NCBI GenBank assembly: GCA_016721115.1
Contig: JADKIW010000001.1
Span: 263,501 to 327,500, forward strand
Source of the DNA: Candidatus Defluviilinea proxima
GTDB taxonomy: Bacteria; Chloroflexota; Anaerolineae; Anaerolineales; Villigracilaceae
DNA length: 64,000 bases
Reading direction: 5' to 3'
The position numbers and the translations under genes are program-made. Below are positions 56,512 to 64,000 of the stretch, one piece after another (positions within the stretch are counted from its first letter, which is position 1; every line of letters starts with the position of its first letter). The notes under the pieces were generated by a model, which was not told the DNA's origin, searched no databases, and was given only the letters and a program-made list of their open reading frames with translations.

Positions 56512-57162
56512 ATGACGCAACCCGGGAATCTTCAACATAAGAAAATGAGAGTGCTCATCGCCGATGACATTCAGGAAACGCGCCGAAACACCCGCCTGAT
56601 GTTGGCCGCCATAGATGACGTGGAGGTCGTTGCCATTGCTTCGAACGGGGTACAGGCTTTGCAACTGGCGAAGGAACATTGCCCCGATATTGTCTTCCTC
56701 GATATCAACATGCCGGAAATGGATGGCCTGACCGCCTACAAGGAAATCCAAAAGATATTACCTGGCACCGGGTGTGTCATCATCTCGGCCGAAAAAGATA
56801 CAAGCACATTACGCATGGCCATGTCAATGGGCGTGCAAGAATACCTCATCAAGCCGTTCACGGTGGAGGAGCTTGAAGAGGCAGTGGCAAGAGTGCACCA
56901 GAAGGTGGAACAAACCCGCAAAAAACTTGCAGAAGATACGCAACTCCGCAAGCAACGTGAGGCCTACCTCCTACAACTGGCAACAGAATACGCCAAGTCG
57001 CACCGCTCAGACGACAAGGCCATTCAAGTGTTCGAACATCTCGTTGAAAACCCGCAATGTGAAATGCGTTGGATCCAAAACCTGGCAATGATCTACATCA
57101 TCCGCCAAAAATGGGACAGGCTCAAGGTCCTTGCGGAAAAAGCCGAAAAACGAAACAAATAA
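56512..57162 (+). CDS. Response regulator with helical output domain
   Basis: 216 residues. The REC domain (about 10-130) has DDIQETR, phospho-Asp in IVFLDINMPEMDG (about 65), Ser/Thr in VIISAEKD and Lys in LIKPFT. The C-terminal region (about 135-216) is helical, with a predicted coiled coil (KVEQTRKKLAEDTQLRKQREAYLL) and a TPR-like tail (QVFEHLVENPQCEM), so the output is protein-binding and not DNA-binding. The start at 56512 follows GAGGAGACCGA. No histidine kinase is adjacent. Confidence 0.9.
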   Translation: MTQPGNLQHKKMRVLIADDIQETRRNTRLMLAAIDDVEVVAIASNGVQALQLAKEHCPDIVFLDINMPEMDGLTAYKEIQKILPGTGCVIISAEKDTSTLRMAMSMGVQEYLIKPFTVEELEEAVARVHQKVEQTRKKLAEDTQLRKQREAYLLQLATEYAKSHRSDDKAIQVFEHLVENPQCEMRWIQNLAMIYIIRQKWDRLKVLAEKAEKRNK

Positions 57163-57172
57163 AACTTTATCT

Positions 57173-57277
57173 GTCATTGCGAGAAGCCCGAAGGGCGACG
57201 AAGCAATCCCGCAAGGGGATAGTATCTCCTAACGAGTCGGGGATTGCTTCGTTGCAAAGAACGCTCCTCGCAATGAC
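57173..57277. repeat. GTCATTGCGAG / CTCGCAATGAC palindromic repeat
   Basis: The ends GTCATTGCGAG (57173-57183) and CTCGCAATGAC (57267-57277) are exact inverted repeats. Inside are CGACGAAGCAATCCC and GGGATTGCTTCG. This core is a widespread intergenic repeat in several phyla. It lies between the response regulator and the FAD enzyme. Confidence 0.9.
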
Positions 57278-57292
57278 GGAGACGGAGAATTT

Positions 57293-58582
57293 ATGAGAAT
57301 TGCAATCATCGGTGCGGGGTATGCAGGCATGTCTGCCGCATATGATCTAAAAAAAGCTGGACATGACATTGTCATTTACGAATCGGCTGAGTATGTAGGT
57401 GGGTTGGCTTCTGGATTCAAAGAACCGCACTGGGATTGGTCCGTAGAGAAGTTTTATCACCACTGGTTCCAATCCGATGCTTCGATGATGGGCATCATCA
57501 ACGATCTGGGGTTGATGGACAAAGTGATTTTTCCACGTCCGCTCACGGTGATGTTGTATAAAGACAAATTTTATCCCTTCGACTCGATCATCAACGCGCT
57601 TCTCTTTCCTGGACTTGGATTTGGTCTCAACAAAATACGCTTTGGCTTTGTCGGACTCTTTCTTCGCCTCACAAACAACTGGAAAGCTCTCGAGAAAACC
57701 ACTACCGATGCATGGATGATGAAGTGGGCGGGCAAACAAGTCTACGAACAGATGTGGAAACCGATGCTGGTGGGTAAGTTCGGTCCGTTCTATCAAGATG
57801 TAAACATGGCGTGGATGTGGGCACGCATGCACGCACGGACGTCACGCCTTGGCACATTCGAAGGCGGCTTTCAAAAGTTCGCTGATCTCTTCGCAGAGAA
57901 ACTCCGCGAGATGGGTGTGGAGATTCGGCTCGGGGCGAATGTCAAGTTCATTAAACGGAATCAGGATAAAGGTCTCATGATCGACGCGGGCGGCAAGGTC
58001 GAGTCGTTCGATCAGGTGCTGGTCACCACGTCCCCGAATCTGATGGCAAAGTTATGTCTTGATCTGCCCGAAGAATATTTAAAGGGACTGCTCGAGTTGA
58101 AGTCGATGGGCGCAGTGGTGATGGTGGTTTCGCTCAAGCATCAACTTTCGAAGGATGGCTATTACTGGTTCAACCTGCCGAAGGAAGCGGGCTTCCCGAT
58201 GTTGGCGTTGGTGGAGCACACGAATTTTGTTTCGAAAGATCATTTCGGCGGCGACCATATTGTGTATGCAGGCGATTATCTGGAATTAGGTCACGAGTAT
58301 TTTTCGATGAGCGATGATGAGCTACTGGATCGTTTCATCGTCGCATTCGAGAAGATCAACCCCGAGTTCTCACGTGACTGGATCAAAAAGGTTTGGGTCA
58401 CGAAGACAAATTATGCACAACCCGTGCCATTGGTGAATCACTCAAAGAATATACCCGCGATACAAACACCGATTGAAGGATTATATTTCGCTTCGATGAG
58501 TCAAGTCTACCCATGGGATCGTGGTACGAACTTCGCTGTGGAGATCGGACGTCGCGCGGCGAGGATGATGTTAGGGAAGTGA
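57293..58582 (+). CDS. FAD-dependent oxidoreductase (protoporphyrinogen-oxidase-like)
   Basis: 429 residues. The N-terminal dinucleotide site is IIGAGYAGMSAAYDLKKAGHDIVIYE (GxGxxG, residues 5-30) followed by GGLASGF. The C-terminal FAD segment includes GLYFASMSQVYPWDRGTNFAVEIGRRAARM. The family covers amine oxidases, protoporphyrinogen oxidase and UDP-sugar mutase-like enzymes, and substrate is not predictable. DWSVEKFYHHWFQSD near residue 45 is shared with sugar-/carotenoid-related members. The gene follows the GTCATTGCGAG repeat by 15 nt. Confidence 0.88.
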   Translation: MRIAIIGAGYAGMSAAYDLKKAGHDIVIYESAEYVGGLASGFKEPHWDWSVEKFYHHWFQSDASMMGIINDLGLMDKVIFPRPLTVMLYKDKFYPFDSIINALLFPGLGFGLNKIRFGFVGLFLRLTNNWKALEKTTTDAWMMKWAGKQVYEQMWKPMLVGKFGPFYQDVNMAWMWARMHARTSRLGTFEGGFQKFADLFAEKLREMGVEIRLGANVKFIKRNQDKGLMIDAGGKVESFDQVLVTTSPNLMAKLCLDLPEEYLKGLLELKSMGAVVMVVSLKHQLSKDGYYWFNLPKEAGFPMLALVEHTNFVSKDHFGGDHIVYAGDYLELGHEYFSMSDDELLDRFIVAFEKINPEFSRDWIKKVWVTKTNYAQPVPLVNHSKNIPAIQTPIEGLYFASMSQVYPWDRGTNFAVEIGRRAARMMLGK

Positions 58583-58614
58583 AACAGTAATCAATAAATA
58601 GTGAGTAGAAAGAG

Positions 58615-58652
58615 AACTGCCCTCTCCATTTTGGAAAGGGCAGTTTGTTTTA
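58615..58652. terminator. Bidirectional terminator between FAD enzyme and OsmC genes
   Basis: AACTGCCCTCTCC pairs with GGAAAGGGCAGTT with one mismatch, followed by TGTTTTAC; the two flanking genes are convergent. Confidence 0.8.
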
Positions 58653-58696
58653 CAAGAGTTTGCCGCAGAGTCTCAGTGGTAAAAAATTCTTAAGCG

Positions 58697-59119
58697 TTAT
58701 CCAACAAGCTTTGCAACCAACTTGATCTCCGGCACAGCCGCCAGCGCCTTCGAGACTGGGCAACCTGCCTTCGCGGCCTCAGCGTGGGTTTGCAAATCGG
58801 CATCGGTCAGGCCGGGGACTTCCACTTCGGAGTTCAGTTCGATCAATGAGATCGTGGGGCCATCGGTGAGATGGACGACGGCAGTAGTAGAGATACGCGT
58901 GGGGGTGAATCCAGCCTTGGTGAGCAGGGCCGAGAGGAACATGGAATAACACCCGGCATGCGCCGCACCGATCAATTCTTCGGGGTTTGTGCCGGGTCCC
59001 GTATCAAAGCGTGATGCCCAAGTATACGGACCATCGTACGCGCCGCTTCCTACTTTCATTGTACCGGCGCCTTCTTTCAAGGTGCCCTTCCATTCCGCAG
59101 ATGATGTTCTAACAGACAT
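58697..59119 (-). CDS. osmC: OsmC family peroxiredoxin
   Basis: 140 residues. The redox-active cysteines are in GAAHAGCYSMFLSALL (Cys about 56) and AKAGCPVSKAL (Cys about 120), spaced as in OsmC. EWKGTLKEGAGTMKVGSG matches its N-terminus. It reduces organic hydroperoxides with a lipoyl or thiol donor. GCGAGAAAAC is a weak Shine-Dalgarno. It is divergent from the phosphodiesterase-type gene. Confidence 0.95.
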   Translation of the reverse strand: MSVRTSSAEWKGTLKEGAGTMKVGSGAYDGPYTWASRFDTGPGTNPEELIGAAHAGCYSMFLSALLTKAGFTPTRISTTAVVHLTDGPTISLIELNSEVEVPGLTDADLQTHAEAAKAGCPVSKALAAVPEIKLVAKLVG

Positions 59120-59202
59120 AGTTTTCTCGCTTTCTCGAATAATTTGATTTATGAGCGTTCTTGTCCATTTTACACTGAAATGAGGCGGATGAAACGCTAC
59201 AG

Positions 59203-59208
59203 TATAAT
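59203..59208 (+). promoter_or_regulatory. -10 element 6 nt before an ATG (leaderless candidate)
   Basis: TATAAT at 59203-59208; the ATG is at 59215. No Shine-Dalgarno. Confidence 0.6.
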
Positions 59209-59214
59209 GACGCG

Positions 59215-60408
59215 ATGGAAAAACTCAACGAACACTTTATAAAACCCCGTTACGACGAGGGCGGCTTTGCGGGAATCCCAAATCGCGTTATCAACGCATT
59301 CCAATCAGAAAAGTATGATGCCGTGGTTTTATTCTTGATCGATGGTTTCGGTTGGCGCTTCTACGAACGCTTTCAAGATTCACCGTTCATCCAACGCATC
59401 GCCAAACGCGGAGAGATCAAGAAGATCACATCGCAATTCCCATCCACAACCGCCGCACACCTGACGACAATTCACACGGGGTTGCCTGTCGGTCAGAGCG
59501 GCGTGTATGAGTGGCTTTACTATGAACCGCATTTGGATAAAGTCATTGCGCCGTTATTGTTTTCGCATGCAGGCACAAAGATGCGCGACACGCTCAAACG
59601 CACGAAAGTTGATCCGTCGCTTTTGTACCCGCAGGGAATTTTCTATCCCAGGCTCAGGCAAATGGGCGTCACACCGTATGTATTCGGGAGTCGCGAATAC
59701 ACACCATCCATCTATTCCAGTGCGGTGATGGATGGCGCCGAACTGCGTGGCTTCAAAACGCTTTCCGAATCGTTCATCAACTTGAGCGAACTGCTCGAAA
59801 AACAGACCAATCCCATTTTTGTTCATTTGTACTTCGATAAGATCGACGCTGTCTGCCATGAATACGGTCCCACCTCCCCACAAGCCGAAGCAGAGATGGA
59901 AACATTTCTGCTGCTGATGGAAAATTATTTTGAACGGATCTTTACCGGCAAAAAGCGCGTCCTATTCCTGATGACTGCGGATCATGGCATGTCCGAGGTT
60001 GATCCACAAACAACGACTTATCTCAACACCCACGCCGATTTTAAAGGCATCGAGAACTTCATCAAGACGAACCGTAAAGGGAAGTTGATCGTACCAGCCG
60101 GGTCCTCACGCGATATGTTCCTGTATATCAAAGATGATATGCTCGACGATGCCCAGTCGTTTTTGAAAAGGCGGCTCGAAGGCAGAGCAGACGTCGTTAA
60201 GACCGATGCGTTGATTGCGGACGGGTATTTCGGCCCGGAGATTTCGTCCCGTTTTCGCGAGCGCGTCGGGAATCTCGTTGTGTTGTCCTATTGGAATGAA
60301 ACCGTGTGGTGGTACGAAAAAGACAGATTCGAAATGAAGTTCTACGGTCATCACGGCGGGTTGACCCCGCAAGAAATGGAAACGATCCTCTATTCTTATG
60401 AGGTGTGA
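59215..60408 (+). CDS. Alkaline phosphatase superfamily phosphodiesterase/pyrophosphatase
   Basis: 397 residues. The metal and nucleophile residues are in FLIDGFGW (Asp), SQFPSTTAAHLTT (Thr nucleophile, about 83), FDKIDAVCHEYGP (Asp/His, about 210), MTADHGMSEV (Asp-His, about 256) and YGHHGGL (His, about 381). This is the type-I nucleotide pyrophosphatase/phosphodiesterase pattern. No signal peptide is visible, so it is cytoplasmic unless anchored otherwise. It may hydrolyse phosphodiesters or phosphonates. The promoter TATAAT is 6 nt before the ATG. Confidence 0.9.
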   Translation: MEKLNEHFIKPRYDEGGFAGIPNRVINAFQSEKYDAVVLFLIDGFGWRFYERFQDSPFIQRIAKRGEIKKITSQFPSTTAAHLTTIHTGLPVGQSGVYEWLYYEPHLDKVIAPLLFSHAGTKMRDTLKRTKVDPSLLYPQGIFYPRLRQMGVTPYVFGSREYTPSIYSSAVMDGAELRGFKTLSESFINLSELLEKQTNPIFVHLYFDKIDAVCHEYGPTSPQAEAEMETFLLLMENYFERIFTGKKRVLFLMTADHGMSEVDPQTTTYLNTHADFKGIENFIKTNRKGKLIVPAGSSRDMFLYIKDDMLDDAQSFLKRRLEGRADVVKTDALIADGYFGPEISSRFRERVGNLVVLSYWNETVWWYEKDRFEMKFYGHHGGLTPQEMETILYSYEV

Positions 60409-60479
60409 CCCATGAGATGCCATTAATGTAATGATGGTATAAATGGCCCGCCCATTCCATTTGTAAGGCAGAATAAGCC

Positions 60480-61949
60480 ATGAAAAATAAAAAAGTTCAA
60501 TATATTGGGTTGATCATCCTCGCCCTTCTCGTTGTAGCCGCAGGTATTTATTACAGCATTCAAAGGTCACAACGGTTGGCGAGTCTTCCCAATTTTGTTT
60601 ACATCCTGACGGATGATCTGGATTTCCCGTTGATGCCATACATGCCGAACACGAACAAGCTGATCGGCGAACAGGGAGCCACATTCACAAATTACTATGT
60701 GACATCTTCAGCATGTTGTCCATCGCGGGCTTCGATGATACGAGGGCAATATCCGCACAATACGGATATTCTGGAGAACTCTCCGGGCTTCGAGCAGTTC
60801 TACCGCAACGGAGAGGACGATGATACGCTCGCATTGTGGTTAGATAAGGTGGGGTATAAAAACTCGTTCATTGGGAAGTATCTCAATCTCTATCCTGCCG
60901 GGGTCAAACGTTCTTACATCACGCCTGGCTGGAGCGATTGGCATGTTTATCTCTATAACATCACGCCCGATATTTATTTTGCTTATACGTTGAACGAGAA
61001 TGGCAAGCTGGTAAGGTATCACAAAAAGGACGAGGACTACAGCACCGATGTGTTCAGGGATCGAGCGCTCGAATTTCTGGAAAAGAACGCCAAAAGCCGT
61101 ACTCCCTTCTTCTTGTATATTTCAACCTCTGCCCCACATGGTCCCAGCACGGCGGCTCCACGCCATGACAATCTCTTCCAGGATCTGAAATATCCTCAAG
61201 GCCCCTCATTTCACGAAGAGGATGTCTCAGATAAACCGCAGATCGTCCAAAAACTGGGAAAGACCGGCGGAACGTTCGATACAGAAGATGCCAATTCTCT
61301 CTTTCGACAACGCGTGCGGTCTGTGCAAGCAGTCGACGAAATGGTCGCGGCTGTTGTACAGCAACTTGAAGCCAGCGGTCAACTCGATAACACCTACATT
61401 ATCTTCACGTCGGATAATGGCTTCCGCATGGGAGAACACAATCTGCCATCTGGGAAAATGCTGGGGTATGAGGAAGATATCCATGTCCCATTTTTGATCC
61501 GTGGCCCGGGCATCCCACCGAATTCAACGGTCACTCCCATGATCGCAAACATAGATATTGCACCAACCTTTGCCGAATTGGCTGGAGCAAAAGCTCCTGA
61601 GTTTGTAGACGGTCGGTCTTTTGTCCGCTTTTTGGATGGCACACAGAACGACACCACAGATTGGCGAAAAGCCTTTGCCATCGAAACAGGCTATCTCGAT
61701 AAAACTTCGAACGTCATTTCCTATCGAGGCGTAAGGACTGAAACATTTAAGTACATTGAATATGAGAATGACGAGCTGGAATTCTACGATCTGAAAAACG
61801 ACCCGTATGAGCTCAACAACCTTGCATCCAGCCTCGGCCCAAAGACTCTGGGAATCTTGCATTCATGGCTTGGAGAGTTAACAACCTGCAAGGCTGATAC
61901 TTGTAGGCAAATAGAAAATTCGGTACCGGATATCAATATCAAAGAGTAA
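60480..61949 (+). CDS. Membrane-anchored sulfatase
   Basis: 489 residues. The N-terminal hydrophobic segment IGLIILALLVVAAGIYYSI anchors or exports it. The metal site YILTDDLDFP begins the sulfatase domain. The formylglycine motif is C-C-P-S-R-A-S-M-I-R-G (about residues 80-90), in which the first Cys is converted to formylglycine. IIFTSDNGFRMGEHNL (about 308-323) provides the second metal ligands. It hydrolyses sulfate esters, perhaps from polysaccharides or glycosaminoglycans. It has a tandem paralogue immediately downstream. Confidence 0.94.
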   Translation: MKNKKVQYIGLIILALLVVAAGIYYSIQRSQRLASLPNFVYILTDDLDFPLMPYMPNTNKLIGEQGATFTNYYVTSSACCPSRASMIRGQYPHNTDILENSPGFEQFYRNGEDDDTLALWLDKVGYKNSFIGKYLNLYPAGVKRSYITPGWSDWHVYLYNITPDIYFAYTLNENGKLVRYHKKDEDYSTDVFRDRALEFLEKNAKSRTPFFLYISTSAPHGPSTAAPRHDNLFQDLKYPQGPSFHEEDVSDKPQIVQKLGKTGGTFDTEDANSLFRQRVRSVQAVDEMVAAVVQQLEASGQLDNTYIIFTSDNGFRMGEHNLPSGKMLGYEEDIHVPFLIRGPGIPPNSTVTPMIANIDIAPTFAELAGAKAPEFVDGRSFVRFLDGTQNDTTDWRKAFAIETGYLDKTSNVISYRGVRTETFKYIEYENDELEFYDLKNDPYELNNLASSLGPKTLGILHSWLGELTTCKADTCRQIENSVPDINIKE

Positions 61950-61966
61950 AGATCAATGTTCAAATT

Positions 61967-61996
61967 AAAACGCCGGAGGAATATTCCGGCGTTTTA
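61967..61996 (+). terminator. Intrinsic terminator between the sulfatases
   Basis: AAAACGCCGGA (61967-61977) pairs with TCCGGCGTTTT (61985-61995), with TTTT on the plus-strand 3' side. Confidence 0.9.
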
Positions 61997-62035
61997 ATTC
62001 ACAGGTTGACACAACGAATCATAAGGATTTTGTGC

Positions 62036-63514
62036 ATGAATAATAAAACAAGAAAATGGATCAATCTACTAACAGTGGTGATACTCACCTTATCAACGGC
62101 GGCATCCTGCGCAACTCTTGAAAAGATCGGCATCATCAAACCTAAACCCAATATTATTTTCATACTCACAGACGATCGAGACATGGCTCTGATGCCTTAT
62201 ATGGAGAACACGAACAAGCTGATCGCAGAACAAGGCGCTACGTTCACGAATTATTTTGTAACATCATCCTCGTGTTGCCCGTCACGCGCATCCACCCTCC
62301 GCGGCCAATACCCACACAACACTAATATTCTCGAAAATTCTCCGGGGTTCGTTAACTTCCATAGCAACGGCAGGGAAGATGAAACGATCGCGACCTGGTT
62401 GAATAAAGCCGGGTACGAAACGTCACTGATTGGGAAATACCTGAATGGGTACCCGGTCTCTGTACCTAAGAAATATATACCGCCCGGCTGGACCGACTGG
62501 CACGCCTTCATCAATCATACAGAGGACCTAGAGGATGGCTGGTACTACTACAACTATACGTTGAGCGAGAACGGTCAGCTAAATTACTACGGATACTCGC
62601 CCGAAGAATACAGTACAGATGTGCTGGGACAAAAGGCTCTGGACTTCATAGATCAAAGCATTGAGAAGAAATCCCCATTCTTTATTTATCTCGCTGGAAT
62701 GGCGCCTCATGGACCCAGTACACCTGCTCCCCGTTACGAAGGAACTTTGCCCAATCAGGAATATCCTCAGAAACCTTCCTTTCAAGAAGCTGATACAAGC
62801 GATAAGCCGTCCATTGTCTATTCACTTGAAGCGCCCGGTGATGAGTATGACATATATGATGCCAATGGTCAGTTCCAAAACCGAGCAGAGACCATGCTGG
62901 CTGTGGATGAAATGGTTGTCAAGCTTGTTCAATTACTAGAACAAAAAGGACAATTGGATAACACGTATATCATCTTCACCTCAGATAACGGCTTCCATAT
63001 GGGAGAGCACGGTCTTTCTGCAGGAAAGATGCTTGCGTACGAGGAAGATATCCGTGTCCCATTTTTGATCCGTGGACCAGGTATTCAGCCCGGCACAACT
63101 GTTACTCAAATGGTCGCAAATATAGATGTTGCCCCTTCATTAGCAGACATGGCCAACGCTAAAGCTCCTGATTTTGTGGATGGCAGATCCTTCCTGCCTT
63201 TACTCAACCCAGAGACAAACCAATCCATGGAGTGGCGAAAAAATCTACTGATCGAAACAGGTTATCTTAAACGAAAATCGAAAGTCATTGCTTACCGAGG
63301 GATCAGAAACGAAAACTTCATATATCTTGAATATGAAAACGGAGAGCTCGAATATTACGATCTGATCAAGGATCCCTACGAACTTGATAATATCGCCAGT
63401 AAACTGGATGCTTCAACACTTTCCAGTTTGCATTCATGGCTTGAACAATTGAAACAATGCGAAGCAGAAAATTGCCGACAACTCGAATCATCTCAGTTGA
63501 AAAATTTCAAATAA
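62036..63514 (+). CDS. Lipoprotein sulfatase
   Basis: 492 residues from the ATG at 62036. It has a signal peptide with lipobox (TAAS-C, Cys about 25), so it is an exported lipoprotein. The catalytic domain starts IIFILTDDRDMALMP. The formylglycine motif is C-C-P-S-R-A-S-T-L-R-G. The distal metal motif is IIFTSDNGFHMGEHGL. It is closely similar in blocks to the upstream sulfatase (VPFLIRGPGI, APDFVDGRSF), indicating a tandem duplication with different membrane attachment. A separate terminator and start region suggest independent transcription. Confidence 0.94.
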   Translation: MNNKTRKWINLLTVVILTLSTAASCATLEKIGIIKPKPNIIFILTDDRDMALMPYMENTNKLIAEQGATFTNYFVTSSSCCPSRASTLRGQYPHNTNILENSPGFVNFHSNGREDETIATWLNKAGYETSLIGKYLNGYPVSVPKKYIPPGWTDWHAFINHTEDLEDGWYYYNYTLSENGQLNYYGYSPEEYSTDVLGQKALDFIDQSIEKKSPFFIYLAGMAPHGPSTPAPRYEGTLPNQEYPQKPSFQEADTSDKPSIVYSLEAPGDEYDIYDANGQFQNRAETMLAVDEMVVKLVQLLEQKGQLDNTYIIFTSDNGFHMGEHGLSAGKMLAYEEDIRVPFLIRGPGIQPGTTVTQMVANIDVAPSLADMANAKAPDFVDGRSFLPLLNPETNQSMEWRKNLLIETGYLKRKSKVIAYRGIRNENFIYLEYENGELEYYDLIKDPYELDNIASKLDASTLSSLHSWLEQLKQCEAENCRQLESSQLKNFK

Positions 63515-63547
63515 AAAATAAAACACCCGTGAGGGTGTTTTATTTTT
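63514..63547. terminator. Bidirectional terminator after the second sulfatase
   Basis: AAAATAAAACACCC pairs with GGGTGTTTTATTTT around GTGA; it serves the convergent STAS-like gene as well. Confidence 0.9.
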
Positions 63548-63917
63548 CATTCAACCAGTTTTTTGCCTTATCAATGTCTGTAAAATGACGAAGGGTATAA
63601 CCGCGATTGATAAAAACCGTCTCCATAAATTTTGTATCCTTGGTCAGCTCTATAAAAACCATAGCTGTTCGAAATTTGCGAGTGACGCCTAATTTTTCAT
63701 TGATAGATGGGCGTTCGTAAAAGTCAGACATACTGAATAAAAAAGTTGTATCTCGGTGGTCAACCAAATGACGAAAACATTGATACGCAACAGCGGCATC
63801 CGCGACCGCCTTGACCATGGCATTCGCGGAGACAACGTCCATCTGTCCCTTCGACTTTACGAATAGGATGTTTTCATCTGTAACATAGTCAATCGTCCAC
63901 TCGAACATATGCTTCAT
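63540..63917 (-). CDS. STAS/SpoIIAA-like small protein
   Basis: 125 residues, alternating strands and helices: FEWTIDYVTDENILFVKSKGQMD, then SANAMVKAVADAAVAY, then CFRHLVDHRDTTFLFS and KFRTAMVFIELTKD. This resembles SpoIIAA-like/STAS-fold proteins (one strand-helix pattern, no catalytic motif). It may start at MKHM or at the Met three codons later (63908). No good Shine-Dalgarno was seen. Function unknown. The last 80 bases of the window beyond 63917 contain nothing recognisable. Confidence 0.68.
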   Translation of the reverse strand: MKHMFEWTIDYVTDENILFVKSKGQMDVVSANAMVKAVADAAVAYQCFRHLVDHRDTTFLFSMSDFYERPSINEKLGVTRKFRTAMVFIELTKDTKFMETVFINRGYTLRHFTDIDKAKNWLNEK

Positions 63918-64000
63918 ATACCATTAAGGAGAAAATTTATCCACTTCAATTTTGCAAGTGGAAAGGCTACTAAGTTGGGCATACAGTTCCATGTAATAAA

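Noticed and set aside
57069..57296. 75-codon frame over the GTCATTGCGAG repeat
   Set aside because: It is a translation of the palindromic repeat, not a conserved protein.

Overview
The window looks like a chromosomal segment of a Chloroflexota bacterium, most likely class Anaerolineae. This is an inference from gene content: small RRM-type RNA-binding proteins, a YgeW/YgeY/8-oxoguanine deaminase purine cluster, an RsgA-RNHCP pair, CarD, FIST and GGDEF/EAL signalling, many ABC-2 exporters, large secreted proteins with Thr/Pro linkers, and many palindromic intergenic repeats. No rRNA, tRNA, CRISPR array, prophage or transposase gene was seen.

Layout. Bases 1-7486 (minus strand) hold a purine/carbamoyl catabolism cluster: 8-oxoguanine deaminase, cupin, small membrane protein, P-loop kinase, GntR regulator, YgeY hydrolase, histidine phosphatase, a four-helix-bundle (S23/IVS-type) protein, YgeW carbamoyltransferase and carbamate kinase, cut by the window edge. 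Bases 7726-13406 are an A+T-rich type I restriction-modification operon (hsdM-hsdS-hsdR) followed by large palindromes. Bases 13757-18326 hold a zinc-ribbon protein, a membrane protein and a FIST to GGDEF-EAL signalling pair. Bases 18846-23685 are an RNA/ribosome-oriented block: an L12-C-terminal-like protein, two RRM proteins, SnoaL-like, CarD, SRPBCC, RsgA GTPase and an RNHCP protein. Several of these genes have structured 5' leaders containing terminator-like hairpins. Bases 23765-27074 hold a CheY-like receiver, an acetyltransferase, a tandem-GGDEF protein, a small membrane protein and a BLUF photoreceptor. Bases 27166-28768 hold a probable structured RNA, a double-rhodanese sulfurtransferase and SufE.

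Bases 28901-47837 are transport and envelope: an SH3-like lipoprotein, two MFS transporters, two ABC-2 exporters (one behind a PadR regulator), SlyD, a secreted subtilase, an ATP-grasp protein, a P1 peptidase, a CPBP membrane protease and a PadR/HAAS-sensor pair. Bases 47968-55236 (minus) hold a Ser/Thr kinase with a TolB-like sensor region, FolD, MtaB, peptide deformylase, a cyclic-nucleotide-domain membrane protein and a thioredoxin-fold protein. Bases 55306-63917 hold a flippase-like membrane protein, a response regulator, an FAD oxidoreductase, OsmC, a phosphodiesterase-type enzyme, two tandem sulfatases and a small STAS-like protein.

Most notable: (1) inverted arrays of a degenerate 8-nt unit (about TWGTCNNC) that flank the S23-type gene and also occur as cargo-less hairpins supplying Shine-Dalgarno sequences and stop codons; (2) a layered leader upstream of rsgA with a 21-codon ORF, Shine-Dalgarno sequestration and two terminators; (3) a promoter-terminator RNA unit at about 27200-27381 with a 10-bp pseudoknot; (4) at least six genes that appear leaderless.
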